Of a stretch of 64,000 nucleotides of DNA, positions 43,480 to 55,330 are shown piece by piece. The position numbers and the translations under genes are program-made. The notes beneath the pieces were generated by a model. The model was not told the DNA's origin. It saw nothing but the letters and a program-made list of their open reading frames with translations, and made no database searches. Origin of the DNA: Mucidula mucida (Eukaryota > Basidiomycota > Agaricomycetes > Agaricales > Physalacriaceae); assembly GCA_015501055.1 (NCBI GenBank), contig JADNYV010000127.1, positions 43,051 to 107,050 on the forward strand, in the 5' to 3' direction. How positions within the stretch are numbered: the stretch's first letter is position 1; each line of letters opens with the position of its first letter.

Positions 43480-44158
43480 ACTTCTCAACCTACGCAGTGT
43501 GTACGTGCATGTTCCAAAGATTGCGTCTCCGCTGGGGACAGCAATGCAAATTCTAGCCTCTAGGAGGTACACGCTGACTGATGAGTTTTGATCATGACGG
43601 CGGTCAAAGGGGCGGAAGCAAATACGGGTCCCTGTGCTTGAAGACGATGCTAGTTTCCATGGCAGAGCGGCCAAGGTTCGAAGCTCAAAATGGTGCACTG
43701 CAACCTGTAACTGGCCACGGTGCAAATCTCGACGCTGCGACGACATTCTTCTCCTTCACATCCTCCTGAAAATTCAATCCTACTCGATTCGCATTTATTG
43801 ATGCTCTCCCTAATAGTGTCTCACCTATTTCGCCGCTTGTGTACCTCCATCATGTGAGTTACAGGTAGTATCGATTTTACGGGCATCTACCTTGCTTATT
43901 ATCCCCTTCAGAGCTCTACAGGACGGTATACAATCCACACAGAAGGATGTCCTCTCGAGCTTGGCAGTTGAGAGCACTTTCACAGTCCAGTGCAACTTCA
44001 AGTTCGAGGAGGAATTTTAGGTGACCTCGAGTAGGTATCCCCTGATCGTCAATGAGACTTCCCTCATTCAGACAGGAGATGGTATGTAGTGGTGCTGAAG
44101 TATAAAAACTTGGGCTTTGCGTCGTTGCGATTCGTGTTCTTCGCCTCCCTTAACCATC

Positions 44159-46252
44159 ATGCCTGTTGTACCAACGATTGACAACACGTACGTCTGCGCG
44201 TTCCAGGCCTTTAACCTCTCCGACTGGTCCTTTCTGTAGGCTCGGACTTCTTTACGATGCGATCGTCATCTCGGCGGCGTGAGTGCCTAGTCGTGCAGCT
44301 CTTGAGGAACGCTAATAGTGGTTGGCTTATTTAGACTCTTTGGAGGTATTCCTTCGCGTCGTCTCTTCATTCCACCAGTACTCACTCGACGTCGTAGCTG
44401 GTTGTCTACAGGGATGGTTCTACTTCCGCAAATACAGTCAGCGAGACGCGTTGCCTCTCAGAGTCCTCGTCGGGTTCGTTTTATTCTGCGACGTAGTCCA
44501 GATGGCGCTTCTCACTGGTGCGTGGCTCCATTGAAAGGATTAGGATTTCGTGGCTTACTAATTCTTGCTTTAGCATCTGTGTACCGATACACAGTGACAT
44601 GTTAGTTATCCTGATCCCCGGTGGACTTAATCGTTCATGTTTGTGGATAGTTCACGGAGACAACACTTTACTCAACGTCCTGGATAAGTGCGCTGTCACC
44701 GCATCACGCAAGACGGCTGGCACTGATGCTATCTTTCAGAAACCTTGCCATAGAGCTGTTCTTCAGCGGAGCTATCGCGCTATCGACTCAGCTGTGCGTG
44801 AACGCTCCTTCCCCAGATGTACAATCGAGGCTAACCCGATTCTCAAAGGTTTTACTCGTGGCGTATTCTGGTTTGTAGGTATAGCACCTTTGTGCCATGG
44901 AGTCCTCGCTCATTTCCCGGTAGTGAGCAAGAACTGGATTCTCGTAGTATCTGTTGTGCGTTCAACTTTCTTTGAATCCCCCGGCCGTTCGTGGCTTATA
45001 GTTTCTGCAGGCGTCTTTAGGATTGGGATCCTATGGTGCGTATTTCGACTATCCACTGCTTGTCTACGCATTGACCGATTTGATGTGTCTTGGCTAGTGA
45101 TTCTGCTCGGTATGTGTTGTGTTTGTCATTAGACGTCGTAATGCTTACTCTGTCATGGAGTGTATACGGTCACCGTGTAAGAATTTCACGATTGGACTCA
45201 CATTGTCGTTGATCTCTTGCGCAGTCTGCAATACGAATTCTTGACCGACCTACTTAAACAAGTTGTACGTTCCTATGGACTGCTTGTCTTGGCAATATCG
45301 TTGAATATGTTCCTCAGCCCATGTCATCTGCTCTCAACGGACTTGGTGCCGCATGCGGTTCGCTTAATCGCTCTGGCGCTCTTATCAACACGTGACAAAA
45401 CTCCCTAGATCTAGCAATCACTGTCATTATGGTAATATTCCTGGAGAGATCCAAGACTGGCTTCAGAATGGTCGGTATCGCAAACGTACAGCGGGAGCTT
45501 AATCTTACTCATGATTGCAGAGCACGGGCATAATCAATCGCCTGATCATCTTCACGTTCAACACAGGTGCGCACACTTTTTTGCAGTGCCATCAGCAACC
45601 CATTTAAGCTCGGTGGCCAGGCATTCCCACGACCATCTGTGCGCTTTTGTCGTTGATTTTCGTGAGTTTATCAAGTCTCTGCTGTCCGAAAACTGTTGAT
45701 TTCGAGATAGTTGAACGCCATCCCACACACATCCCTTTACATCTTCTTCTACGTGATCAGTGAGTGTGGCAGTGGAATTCGCCAGCACGCCGAACTGACT
45801 CTCCGATTTCTCAACAGTGGGTCGATGTGAGTCCATAAAGAGAAACGATGCATCCGCTTTGACTTACCGCCAGGGCAGTCTACACAAACTCTCTTCTCGT
45901 GACTCTGAACTCGAGAGACTACATCCGCGATGGACGACGATCAGAAGGGTCCACGGATCACGATATCTCATTGAACGGGTTCGGAACCACAGGAGCCTTC
46001 GCACACAGTGCGAATCGTATTGTGAGCAGACCTTTTGACGCTGAACGTTCGCTAAACTCTTCCGATGTGATAGCCAAACTCGGGCCGCAAGGGACCTCAA
46101 GAAATATCCATTCGTATCGACACGATTTCCCATCAGGTGATAGTTTTCCTACTGGAAGCGTACATTTCACTGACATTGCCCCACAGGAGGCGGGGATAGA
46201 CTCGAAGGAGTATCCCGAAGAAGAGCACCAATCTGGGAAAGTGGCGGTTTGA
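44159..46252 (+). CDS. DUF6534-type integral membrane protein, copy 1
   Basis: Multi-spanning membrane protein of a large Agaricomycete family, function unknown. A TATA box (TATAAAA) is at 44101. Many short exons: MPVVPTIDNT; LGLLYDAIVISAA-LFG; AGCLQGWFYFRKYSQRDA with LVGFVLFCDVVQMALLTG; SVYRYTVT; GAIALSTQ-LFYSWRILV-LSKNWIL; ASLGLGSY; AITVIMVFLERSKTGFRM-type sequence; STGIINRLIIFTFNT; TNSLLVTLNSRDYIRDG; then a soluble tail ending HQSGKVAV. INRLIIFTFNTG and TNSLLVTLNSR are family hallmarks. Every junction I checked is GT-AG and matches copy 2 (52659-54747), including an intron near the end (46022-46073) that a plain reading frame would translate through. Appears intact. Confidence 0.82.
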
Positions 46253-46624
46253 GATAGACACAGATCATTTCGGAAACACGATTCTTTTTCTTTTCCTGTG
46301 ATACTTACTGCTGGTTGGGTGTCTTGTACTTGTGGAATACTGTTGCCCGGGCCTGCCCTCCGAATTCGTGATAGCTCTTGAGGTCGTCAACTTGTCTCTG
46401 GCTTCGCTTCCTTCCAACACTCGCTAGAAATTTCAACTGCTCCGACTTGCGCTTTCCGAGATCGGGTCGATGTGTGCAGTATGCGTACAGTGCTGTTCGT
46501 ATTTGGTCTATCATCCTTCACCAGCGTCTAATCAAGCATTCAATTCACTAGAGAACGAAAATAACTGGACGCTCGTGTTCGGCGTGGCATGAGTACGAGA
46601 AAAGCAAAAAGTGCCGGGGAGCGC
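46253..46624. other. 3' region of DUF6534 copy 1
   Basis: Part of the left arm. A minus-strand frame at 46305-46514 is open, but the homologous stretch in the right arm (about 52340-52560) is read differently and shows no conserved frame, so I do not call a gene. Confidence 0.4.
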
Positions 46625-46925
46625 GAGCACTCCCCAATCCTCCGAATGACCTTCTGGTCGCACGCCTTGCTCATGCCTCTAGCTTTGGACAGGCTATCCC
46701 TCTGCTAGAACACGACGAGAGCCTACCTCTCCGGTGCCGATTCGCCTCTCTTACGATTCGACCGCATGAGCCGCCCATGCAACCTTCAGGAGCACCCTGG
46801 GACACTCCCTGGCCATGACCCAAAGAGTATCTTACTATGCTCTAACCGTGAATTAGAGGGGCATTGATCCTAAGTTCGAAATGCGATTGAGACTCGGAGT
46901 GCAGGCGGACGATCGCACCTAACCC
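46625..46925 (-). repeat. Dispersed repeat R1, copy B
   Basis: Inverted relative to copies A and C; ends the left arm of the large inverted repeat. Shared blocks: GACCGCATGAGCCGCCC-TGCA, GGCCATGACCCAAAGAGT and ACTCGGAGTGCAGGCGGA. Confidence 0.75.
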
Positions 46926-47794
46926 AGCTGCAGATCATCAAATACTGTATGGCTTTCGCCATTTCTACATATTATTGGCAGTTGTGTGCGCGCCTTCCAT
47001 ATACTTACTCACAAGGATATACACCAGCGTTCCCATTGCGAGTTTTTCTATTCGTGGTTGTAGAAGGGATGCGAAGATGATAGTAGTGGACAAAGTTGAA
47101 CCGCGTTGGCCATGTACGTATTCGATGTTGCTCCTACCTTTGACAAGGCACTATATAGAACACCTTGTGCAGCATCTCGGGCGAGAGGCAAATATACCTC
47201 ATACCTCAGTCGGGTCAGACGAGGATCTCCAGATAGCATGAGATATCGCCTCAAGGATGACTGAATCTGGAGAATGACATTCAGTATAACTGGCTCTGCT
47301 TCACCAATGAGAGATAAGCAGTGGAAACTGATCCTCCAACTGTAGCAAAGGAGATCAAGAGTCTACGCCACACCTTCATGCCATTTTGCCATTTGATCAA
47401 GACCCCTCCCTCTAGATTGATGAATTACAATACAATAGAGTCGAGGAGGCTACCAAGAACGGATCTTTGCAATGCTCTTGCCAGGTAGCCGGCGGGGTTA
47501 TATCGAGTGTCGTTCGAAGAGCTACGAGCAGGTTCGAAGTTTTTCTGCCAGAAGCGGTTGGCCATGTTTCTCCCACCTTGGACAAGTCACCGATACGGAG
47601 CTCCACGTCATGGTGACGCACATCCTGAAGTGTAATTTTCTTTCTGATTTTCTTGCTGTACATTGCCATGCCTATCTTACAGTTTGATAGATGAAAATGT
47701 TTTTGAAATACAGCAACGTCGCTCAAGCGCAGGAAGGTACGAAGGAATATACAAACAATATGGTACAACAAAGGTCCATGAGTAAATCGTACAA
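46926..47794. other. Spacer stretch upstream of Chs7 3' end
   Basis: About 870 bases. Two loosely similar segments (around 47100-47160 and 47555-47610, both with TTGGCCATGT and CC-TTGACAAG) hint at an internal duplication. No gene recognised. Confidence 0.4.
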
Positions 47795-48986
47795 TTAGTA
47801 ACCAGCGGGTGGCGGATAGCCTCCACGTCTCTGTCCATAATACTGCTGACCGTTGTAACCACCGACAAGCGAGGCAGCCGTACCACGACCACCGCCTCCA
47901 CTGTGCCCGCCTGCACTACTCTCCTCCTCGGAGAAGTCCTGGCCGCCACTCGGAAGCAGCGGGTCCTTGACCTCCCAAACAGTCGCCTTGTTGCCAACGG
48001 AAAATTCGAGGTCTTCTTTCTGTAAGAGCCACATGAGCCATCATCACAAGAACGAAAAGACAAACGACGAACGGTGATCGAATCCCAGTATTTGTAAACC
48101 ATCATGACACTGAGCAGCACGCAGAGCTCGCCGAAAAAGAGCCCGTCGATGTAGTGCTTGATGGCGTCACATATGGTGGCACTGAACGCAAAGAGGAGGA
48201 CCATGCCGATGACCCAGAACGCAGTCCCAAAGAGGATGTCGCCGATAGGCCAGCGGGTGTCGAGAGTACGGAAGACGAGGATAAGCTGAGAGAGTATATA
48301 CACTGCCACGCAGACGAGTGGCCAGAGGAGATATACGATCCATAGACCGGTGGCCTTGGAGTAAGACATGCCCGCGAAGCCTTTGAAGGTCGCGATAGCG
48401 AGGAAGAAGCCAACGCCAAAGACAACTAGACATGAAATGCGGAGGGCCCACAGAGACTGTGGGGTTCCGTCTTCAGCCCACTGAAACCCGACGAACGCGT
48501 TAAAAAGCAGTGAGCAATACGTCGCTGCAATGAGCCCTGCGTATATCGCTGTGATCCACTAAACAATTAAATGAGAGAACCTTCGCGTGACGTAGCTCGA
48601 TGTTACCTGGTACGCGGCCGTCGAGGTCTTGATAATACCCGAATCGAGAAACATGCCCAAGAATTGGACGAGCGCATACAGCCAGAAGAACATGAGAATC
48701 TCCTTGCGCCCTACAGCGGTGTATTTGGAGCGTATGTAATAGATCATGATCCCCGTCATGATGATAGCAACGATGTGGATAAAGCATGTTGCTGCTCGAG
48801 GTCAGCCAAGACGGTATAGATACGAGGACGACGTGTCTTACAAGGCTGAAAAATGAGAGTCCCGCCAACGAGAACATTACGGCTGTAGCACGTTGGGACG
48901 ATGCCCTGGTCGGTGCCCACGAGCGGGCAGACTACGAGTGCCGCGGTTTCACAGATGGAATCGAAGGATCCGAATTTTAGGCCCAT
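47795..48986 (-). CDS. CHS7: Chitin synthase export chaperone Chs7
   Basis: Polytopic ER protein needed for chitin synthase (Chs3-type) to leave the ER; 346 residues. Exons 48986-48842, 48791-48607, 48558-48073 and 48019-47795, with introns of 46-53 nt, the last with donor GTTCGT. Family motifs in order: [129 protein letters not shown]. The tail is Gly/Tyr-rich ([19 protein letters not shown]). Seven hydrophobic segments are visible, as expected. Complete and undamaged. Single-copy, in the spacer between the two inverted-repeat arms. Confidence 0.95.
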
Positions 48987-49462
48987 GATGAGCGGAGGCG
49001 TGTGATGGGGTCGTTAGTCTGTGAGTGCAGGAAGAGAAGGATGGAGCCACCGCATGGATGGTGGTAGAGAAGCAATGCGAACCTGACGGTCCTGACTGAC
49101 CCCAGGTGGCATTGATCGGTCGGCGATTGCCTTGGACGGCATCCCCGGCGGTAGCGCTGAGTGCTCTCGAAAGCGTTTTGATGAACATGTCGCTCAGAGT
49201 CGACTCGGGTTAGTGCTGTCTAATAAAGGTCATATAACATCTCTGAGGCGGGAAAAGGGATTTGGCGAAGTTACTACAAAGTTTTCGGAATGCCTTCTAG
49301 AATTTGAGCTTACTTGACTTGCTCAGACGTCCACGTTTGACTTAGTTACCGTAAGTCTTATCTCAAACAGTAAGGGCATGCACGGGATCCCTTGCGCAGA
49401 CTGCTCAAGAGTACATTCCTAAATTCGAGGTCGCCACACCGTGCATCGTTTCAGACCTCGCA
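48987..49462. other. Chs7 promoter region
   Basis: About 475 bases between the Chs7 start and the end of the epoxide hydrolase gene (both minus strand). Pyrimidine-rich stretches, no gene. Confidence 0.45.
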
Positions 49463-51082
49463 CTAATACCCACTCCTACCAGGAACAACTCCAAATGCCG
49501 GCCCTCCCTTTCCAAACATCCTCCTCATATCTCGCACCAACCCCTCCGGGGCCTCCCAAGCACCAAAGTGACCACCCTTCGTATGCGTGTTGTTGCTGAA
49601 CACAAGATTGCCATTCGTCGTGAACCACCTAGTCAAACCCGTGAGTCCATCGTTGAGAAACAACTTGAAATCCCGTACGAAATAGGACGAACACCCATGT
49701 CGCCTGGGAAGATCGATATGCCATACGGAATAGAGGGTCGCTGGGGGAGGAGCGCGTAGATGTCTCCGCTTTGATACGTCTCGTAGTAGATCCGCGTAGA
49801 CGCAGTGGGCCCGGCTCGAGAAAACAGGTATATAGAGATCCAAGTCAAGACTTGAATTCGTCAATGGTTAATAAACGTGTTTACAAGATGTCTATACCTT
49901 CATCATCAGTCCACGGGTACGCGTCGGACCACGCGAGCAGCTTCTCATAGATCCAGGCCAACAAACCGACAGGCGAGTCCGCCAACGAATATCCTGTCGC
50001 CGGCGTAAATCAGATCTCTTCTTGAACGGCGTGAAAGTGAATCCGCACCAAGAGTCTGAGGTCTCGTTGACTGTTGCAAAAAGTACCCGCTCCCCTGCTT
50101 TTCGAACCACTGAGCCTTTTGCGCCCCGGCCTTTTCTGCAGCGGTGTATGGCGTGAATAAGTGTTGAAGAAACGCGATGGGCCGGGTAGGGGGCGGTGGG
50201 AATCCGCTACGTGATGAAGTAGGTAAGGGTGTATACGCGGTATGTATATGTGAATGGCACTTACTAGGGCAAAGTAGTGTGCCACGCCTTGACATGCTTG
50301 CCGCCATACTTAAGAGCCATCGCGCGAGTGATCTACAAGGGCGTCTTGATACAATTTCGTAAACATGAAGCTGGCTTACCATGGTACCTAAATCACCGCC
50401 TTGCGTGACTGATTTCTCGTCAATCAAACTGCGAGTTGAAGACCCGCATACATTGCACTCACCGTATTCGTTGTAGCCAAGCGCCATCATCACTTTATGA
50501 GCAACCTGTATGAATAGTTTAACAGTGTCACGAAGAACATTACAGCAATCACATACCTCGGCATATTGATTGACTCTGAACCCTTTCTTCGAAGGCGCTT
50601 GGGAGAAACCAAAGCCCGGGAGACTCAGCGCAACGACGTGGAAACTTGGATTCCCGGCCGTGAGAAGGGGAAGCATCTTGCGAACCTCCAAGAAACTGCT
50701 AGGCCCTAACTTGACATCAACATTTTGTAGTAGAAAATGTCCCACAAAGAGTCGACGTACACCCATGCACGAATAAGAGTGGGATAGCGTCCACGGCCTT
50801 GCTTTTCTGATGCACATAGTGGATATTAAGCGTCCCAAAGCCGTCAACATTGAGATCGCGGGTAAACTGAGGAAGTTCAGCATTGATAGCAGCTTCTTGT
50901 GCGCGCCAGTCGAAGCCGGTCTTCCAATAATCCACGAGACGGCGTATATCTGCGAGCGGCGCACCATAGTCCGAGCCAGCATCCTCGAGTTCATCGGGAA
51001 AGACGCAAAGCTCGAGTTTACGACGAAGAAGATCGATCTTGTCATCCGGGACGGATATTTGAAACACTTTCTCGCTCGACAT
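49463..51082 (-). CDS. Epoxide hydrolase, copy 3 (best preserved)
   Basis: Alpha/beta-hydrolase with EHN domain, related to microsomal-type epoxide hydrolases that open epoxides to diols. Exon 1 is complete: [20 protein letters not shown], then [36 protein letters not shown]. The oxyanion HG is followed by PSSFLEV where WPGSFLEV is usual. Then [18 protein letters not shown]; the nucleophile region TQGGDLGT (G-G-D-x-G); [68 protein letters not shown]; and [15 protein letters not shown] with the catalytic His. Introns are about 45-60 nt and in frame; the one after RPQTLG is supported by the restored LADSPVG. Near 49680 (RPISYG to RDFKLF) the frame needs a shift or another intron. A TATA box is at 51125-51130. 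Possibly functional. Confidence 0.82.
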
Positions 51083-51124
51083 TGCAGGTCTTGTCGGTGG
51101 GGATAGGTGAGAAGGTCGTCATGT

Positions 51125-51130
51125 TTTATA
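51125..51130 (-). promoter_or_regulatory. TATA box of epoxide hydrolase copy 3
   Basis: TATAAA on the minus strand within GGCTATAAAACATG, 43 bases upstream of the ATG at 51082; conserved in the two pseudogene copies. Confidence 0.6.
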
Positions 51131-51919
51131 GCCTTTGATAGACATCACCAGGTTGACAGTGAGAAGCGAGGAGGTGAATCCGGTGATGTAATTGGAACGT
51201 GTCATGTCTCCCATTCTTTAACCGCGGAGAAAGTGTGACGAGATTACGCCCATTCAGCCACGATAGGGTATGCGCTCAGTCAGACTGGTTCTCTGAAACT
51301 ACTGTTGGGCGCCGAGATGGTCAGGGGAGGTGGAAGACGGTAAGTTGATAGAAAGAAAGACATGAGAAACACACACCCGTTTGGAACGCGCGGGGCTAGT
51401 GATTGTAGGCTTATAGCGGCGCAATTGTGAGGGAGATACACTAGGCAATACTACCAATGAACATGAGCAAGACTGTATAAGTCGTTATTTGTCAACACCG
51501 CACTGGAAAAAGCAAGCACATGATATGAGAGACAACCAGCGTAGGCATTCAACTTCAAGTCATGATCAGATGTTAGTGCTTGTGCTCTACGAGCTGAGTT
51601 ATGGTTGTGACACAACGTAAATCGAACCTGTCAGCGACAACTTGCCTGCCGATGCGCGGTCTCGTGACGGGTTCAAGCTAGGTTTCCAGTGACGATTTCT
51701 AGTCAACATCGTATTTTAAAAGAACACAACTTTATCGGAAGACAAGCAACCTGACTTGAACTGACATCCAAGTCACGATCCAAACTCGAATCTCTTGTCC
51801 TCAAGTTGCTGTCCAAGCTCTTCAACGTTCAACGTTGTGCACGATCTTCATCGCATCCCTTCTCAGTGTATATATGTAACTAGTTAGAAGTCATCGCTTC
51901 ACAAGCAGAACAATTGCCG
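51131..51919. other. Promoter and repeat-bearing spacer
   Basis: 51180-51260 is conserved with the upstream regions of the other epoxide hydrolase copies (ACATGACAC, TTTCTCC-CGGTTAA). 51545-51685 matches, inverted, the tRNA-like region at 24690-24830. 51735-51785 is a further fragment of that sequence. No protein gene. Confidence 0.55.
51532..51608 (-). other. Damaged tRNA-like sequence
   Basis: Minus strand, beginning ACAACCATAACTCAGCTCG and ending CGCTGGTTGT. The acceptor arm, D arm and the ACTAACA anticodon region match the element at 24749-24828, but the T arm is replaced, so it cannot be a working tRNA. Supports a dispersed tRNA-derived repeat. Confidence 0.5.
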
Positions 51920-52215
51920 TTGACGCGATCATCCACTGCTTGCATTCCAAATCTCAATCGAAATTCAAAAGGTCTAATGCCCCGCTAATTCACGATTGGA
52001 GCATAGTAAGATACTCCTTGGGTCATGGCCAGGGAGTGCCCCAGGGTGATCCTGAAGGTTGATGGCGGCTCATGCGGTCGAATCGTCAGAGAGCCGAATC
52101 GGCACCGGAGAGGTAGGCTCTCGTCGTGTTCGAGCAGAGGACTTGTGTGTGTGTCCAAAGCTACAGGCATGAGTAGGGCGTGAAACCTGAAGGTCATCCG
52201 GAGGATTGTGGAGTA
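51920..52215 (+). repeat. Dispersed repeat R1, copy C
   Basis: Same orientation as copy A (23225-23510); begins the right arm of the inverted repeat. Confidence 0.75.
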
Positions 52216-52658
52216 CTGCGAGTCCCGCTCCCTGAAACTTTTTGATTTTTTTGCACTGAAGTAGGCGCCGAACAGTGGTGAAGACGAGCGTCAAGTTCAT
52301 AAGCACTGAAGACTTCCGTTCTCCGTTGAATTAAGTGCTTGACCCTCTGCTTGTGAAGGATGTCGAGTGATACTCGACCAGAATACGAACAAGTACGACA
52401 GCCGGACGCAAACTGCCCACATCAACCGATTAGGAGCGCAAGTCGGAGCCGTATGAGAGGTAAGAATTTGGCCTACGATTTTGCTGTGGGTCTTGAAGGC
52501 ATCCGGAGACAAGTCTACAACCTCAGAACTATAATGAACACGGAGGGCACAAACGACCCAGTAACAGCATTACAACAGTACAATACAATACATCTAACCG
52601 CAGCGACTAGCAGACGAAGAAGAAGAAGAATCGTGTATCCCAATTGATCTGTGCTCTC

Positions 52659-54747
52659 TCAGACCGCCACTTTCGCAGACTGATGCTCTTTCATGTCTTC
52701 GTGATACTCCTTCGAGTCTATCCCAGCCTCCTACAACACGCTATTAGCAATATGTACGCTTCAAGTAGGAGGCCTATAGGCGTACCTGATGGGAAATCGT
52801 GTCGATACGAATGGCTATCTCCTGAGGTCCATTGTGACCCGGATTTGCCTGAAAGAGTCAAGCGAACATTTCAGTGTCAAAAAGGTGTGCTCACAATGCG
52901 ACTCGAACTGGGTGCGAACGCTGACGTTCCGAACCCGATCATTGAGATATCGTGACTCCTATCCGTTGTGCCTTCCGATCCACGTCCATTGCGGATGTAG
53001 GCTCTCGAATTCAGAGTCACCAGAAGAGAGTTAGTGTAGACTGTTCTAGCGGTAAGCCAAAACACGTGTATCCTTTTGACGGCTGGTCTTACATCGTGCC
53101 ACTGTTAAGAAAAGCTGAGAGTCAGTTTGATAGGAATAGTCGCCAGCACGCCACACTCACTGAGCAAATAGAAAAACATGTAAAAGGTTGTATTTGGCAT
53201 GGCGCTTAACTGTTTTCGAAATCAACAGTTATCGGACAGCGGAGACTTGTGCAGCTAACAAAAATTAACGACATGAGCGCACATATGGTCGTGGGGATGC
53301 CTGGCCACCGAGGTTAAATGGATCGCTGATGGGATTGCAAGACAGTGTTCGAACCTGTGTTGAACGTGAAATGATCAAGCGATTGATCATGTCCGTGCTC
53401 TGCAACCATGAGTAAGATTGAGTTCCCGCCGTACGTTCGCGATACAGACGTTTCTAAAGCCAGTCTTCGATCTCTCCAGATATATTACCATAATGACAGT
53501 GATTGCCAGATCTACATAGCGAGTTCTGTCATATAAAAAGAAGAGCGTCAGAGTGAAGAAGCGAACCGCAGGCGGCACCAAGTGCGTCAAGAGCAAATGC
53601 CAAGGGCTGATGAACATATTCAGAGATAGTGCCGAGACAAGCAGTTGATAGGAACTTGCAGCTTGTTGGAGTAGGTCGGTTATGAATTCGTACTGCAGAC
53701 TGTACAAGGGATCAACACACAATGCGAGTCCGATCGAGAAGTTCTTACACGATGGCTATATACGCTGCATAACAGAGTCAGCATATCAACGCGCAACGGG
53801 AAACAAACGACATACCGAGGAGAACCACTGGCCCGGACACATCAGATTGATGAATGCGTAGTCAAGTCACACTACGCACCATAGGCTGCCAGTCCTAAAG
53901 ACGCCTGTAGAAACCGTAAGCCACGCACGGCTGGGTTCAAAGAAAGTTGAGCGCACAACAGTTCCTACGAGAATCCAGCTCTTGCTCACTGCCAGGAAAT
54001 GAGACAGTACTCTACGAAAGGGAAGCGACCTACAAATCAAAATACGCCACGAGTAGAATCTTTGTGAGTCGGGTTGGCCTGATGTACATCTGGGGAAGAA
54101 GCGTTCACGCACAGCTGAGTCGATAGACCGATAGCTCCGCTGAACACCAGTTCTATGATAAGGGTTCTGCGATAAAGCATTAGAGCGAGTCGTCTCGGCG
54201 TGATGTGTTGAAAGCGCACTCCTCCAGGACGTTGAGTGATGCGTTGTCTCCGTGATCTATCCGTAATCATGAACGATAAAATCTAACGGGCAGTCGGGTT
54301 AACTAACGTGTCACTGCGTACTTGTACACAGTTACTAAAGCAGGAAATAGTAAGTTACGCATCCCGATTCTTTCAAAGGAGCCACGCACCAGTGAGAAGC
54401 GCCATCTGAACTACGTCGCAAAATAACACGAACCCGACGAGGCCTTTGAGATACCACGGGTCTCGCCCACTGTATTTGCGGTAGTAGAACCATCCCTGGA
54501 GACAACCAGCTACGACGTCGAGTGAGTACTTGGTGGAATGAACGGACGACACGAAGGCATACCTCCAAAGAGTCTGAATAGGCCAAGCACAATTAGTGTT
54601 CCTCGAGAGCTGCGCGACTAGACTCACACCGCCGAGATGACGACCGCGTCGTAAAGAAGTCCGACTCTACAGAAATGACAAGTCGGAGAGGTTCAAGCCG
54701 CGGGAAGCGCAGACGTACGTGGTGTCCAGCGTGGGGAGCACAGGCAT
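52659..54747 (-). CDS. DUF6534-type integral membrane protein, copy 2
   Basis: Inverted paralogue of 44159-46252. Exon sequence in order: MPVLPTLDTT; LGLLYDAVVISAV-LFG; AGCLQGWFYYRKYSGRD with KGLVGFVLFCDVVQMALLTG; VTVYKYAVTH-HGDNASLNVLEE; LSTQ-LFYSWRILI-LSKSWIL; ASLGLAAYVVLLAYIAI; AITVIMVIYLERSKTGFRN-STDMINRLII; TNSLLVTLNSR; then RI-ANPGHNGPQEIAIRIDTI and EAGIDSKEYHED, ending SAKVAV at 52659. The apparent stop at 52877 (CCTTTTTGA) lies in an intron (donor GTGAGC after RI, acceptor TTTCAG), so the gene is not truncated. TATA-like sequence near 54787. Intact as far as can be read; function unknown. Confidence 0.8.
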
Positions 54748-55330
54748 GATGGTTCGGGGATATCGCAACGACGCAAAGCCCCGGATTTTATACAATAGCA
54801 CCACTGTATACCATCTCCTGTCGGAATGACGGAGACTCAGAAAGTCTCATTGACGATCGGGGGAAAATAAATCGAGGGACTGTGAAAGCGCTCTCAACTG
54901 TCAAGCTCGAGAAGACATCCTCGTGTTGGCTTTATATCGTCCTGTAGAGCTGTGAACGGGATAATTGAGCAAGGTAGGTGCCAGTGAAATCGATCACACA
55001 TGTAGCACACATGACGGGGACACAAGCGGCAAAATAGGTGAGACACCAGCAGGGAGAGAATCGATAAATGCGATTCGATTTTCCTTCAGAGAATATGAAT
55101 GTCGTCCCAGCGTCGAGTTCTGGCCAGCCACACGTTGCAGAGCACTACTCTGAATTTCCAACACTGGCCGCGTGCCATGGAAAGTAGCATTCGTCTACGT
55201 ACGCGGGTATCTGTATTTGCCTCCGCCCTCGGTCATGATCAGAATGGATTAGCTAGTGCATACACTCCGAGTCTATTGCTCTCTCCAGCGGGCGGCGCGA
55301 TCTTCTGAACCTGCACGTAAACACCGTGTA

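Larger units (their letters stand above)
43480..46925 (+). repeat. Inverted repeat IR-L (left arm)
   Basis: Similar along its length to the reverse complement of 51920-55330. Shared in order: a short region upstream of the DUF6534 gene (43480-43760 against 55330-55090; both start ATGTCGTC-CAGCGTCGAG on the outward strand), the DUF6534 gene with the same introns, a 3' segment (46440-46520 against 52420-52340) and repeat R1. Identity is roughly 70-80%, so the duplication is older than D1. The arms flank a 5 kb spacer with Chs7 and an epoxide hydrolase. Confidence 0.82.
51920..55330 (-). repeat. Inverted repeat IR-R (right arm)
   Basis: Reverse-complement counterpart of 43480-46925: repeat R1 at its inner edge, then the DUF6534 gene on the minus strand and the outer 55090-55330 segment. 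See the left arm for landmarks. Confidence 0.82.

Noticed and set aside
43465..43746. Frame starting MSSQRRDLHRG in the left arm, with a similar start at 55099 in the right arm
   Set aside because: The first residues agree but the frames diverge by indels not divisible by three, so a shared non-coding or dead segment is likelier than a gene.
46305..46514. Minus-strand ORF of 69 codons beside DUF6534 copy 1
   Set aside because: The homologous part of the right arm does not preserve this frame.
52877..52879. Premature stop in DUF6534 copy 2
   Set aside because: Lies within an intron whose splice sites restore the same protein as copy 1.
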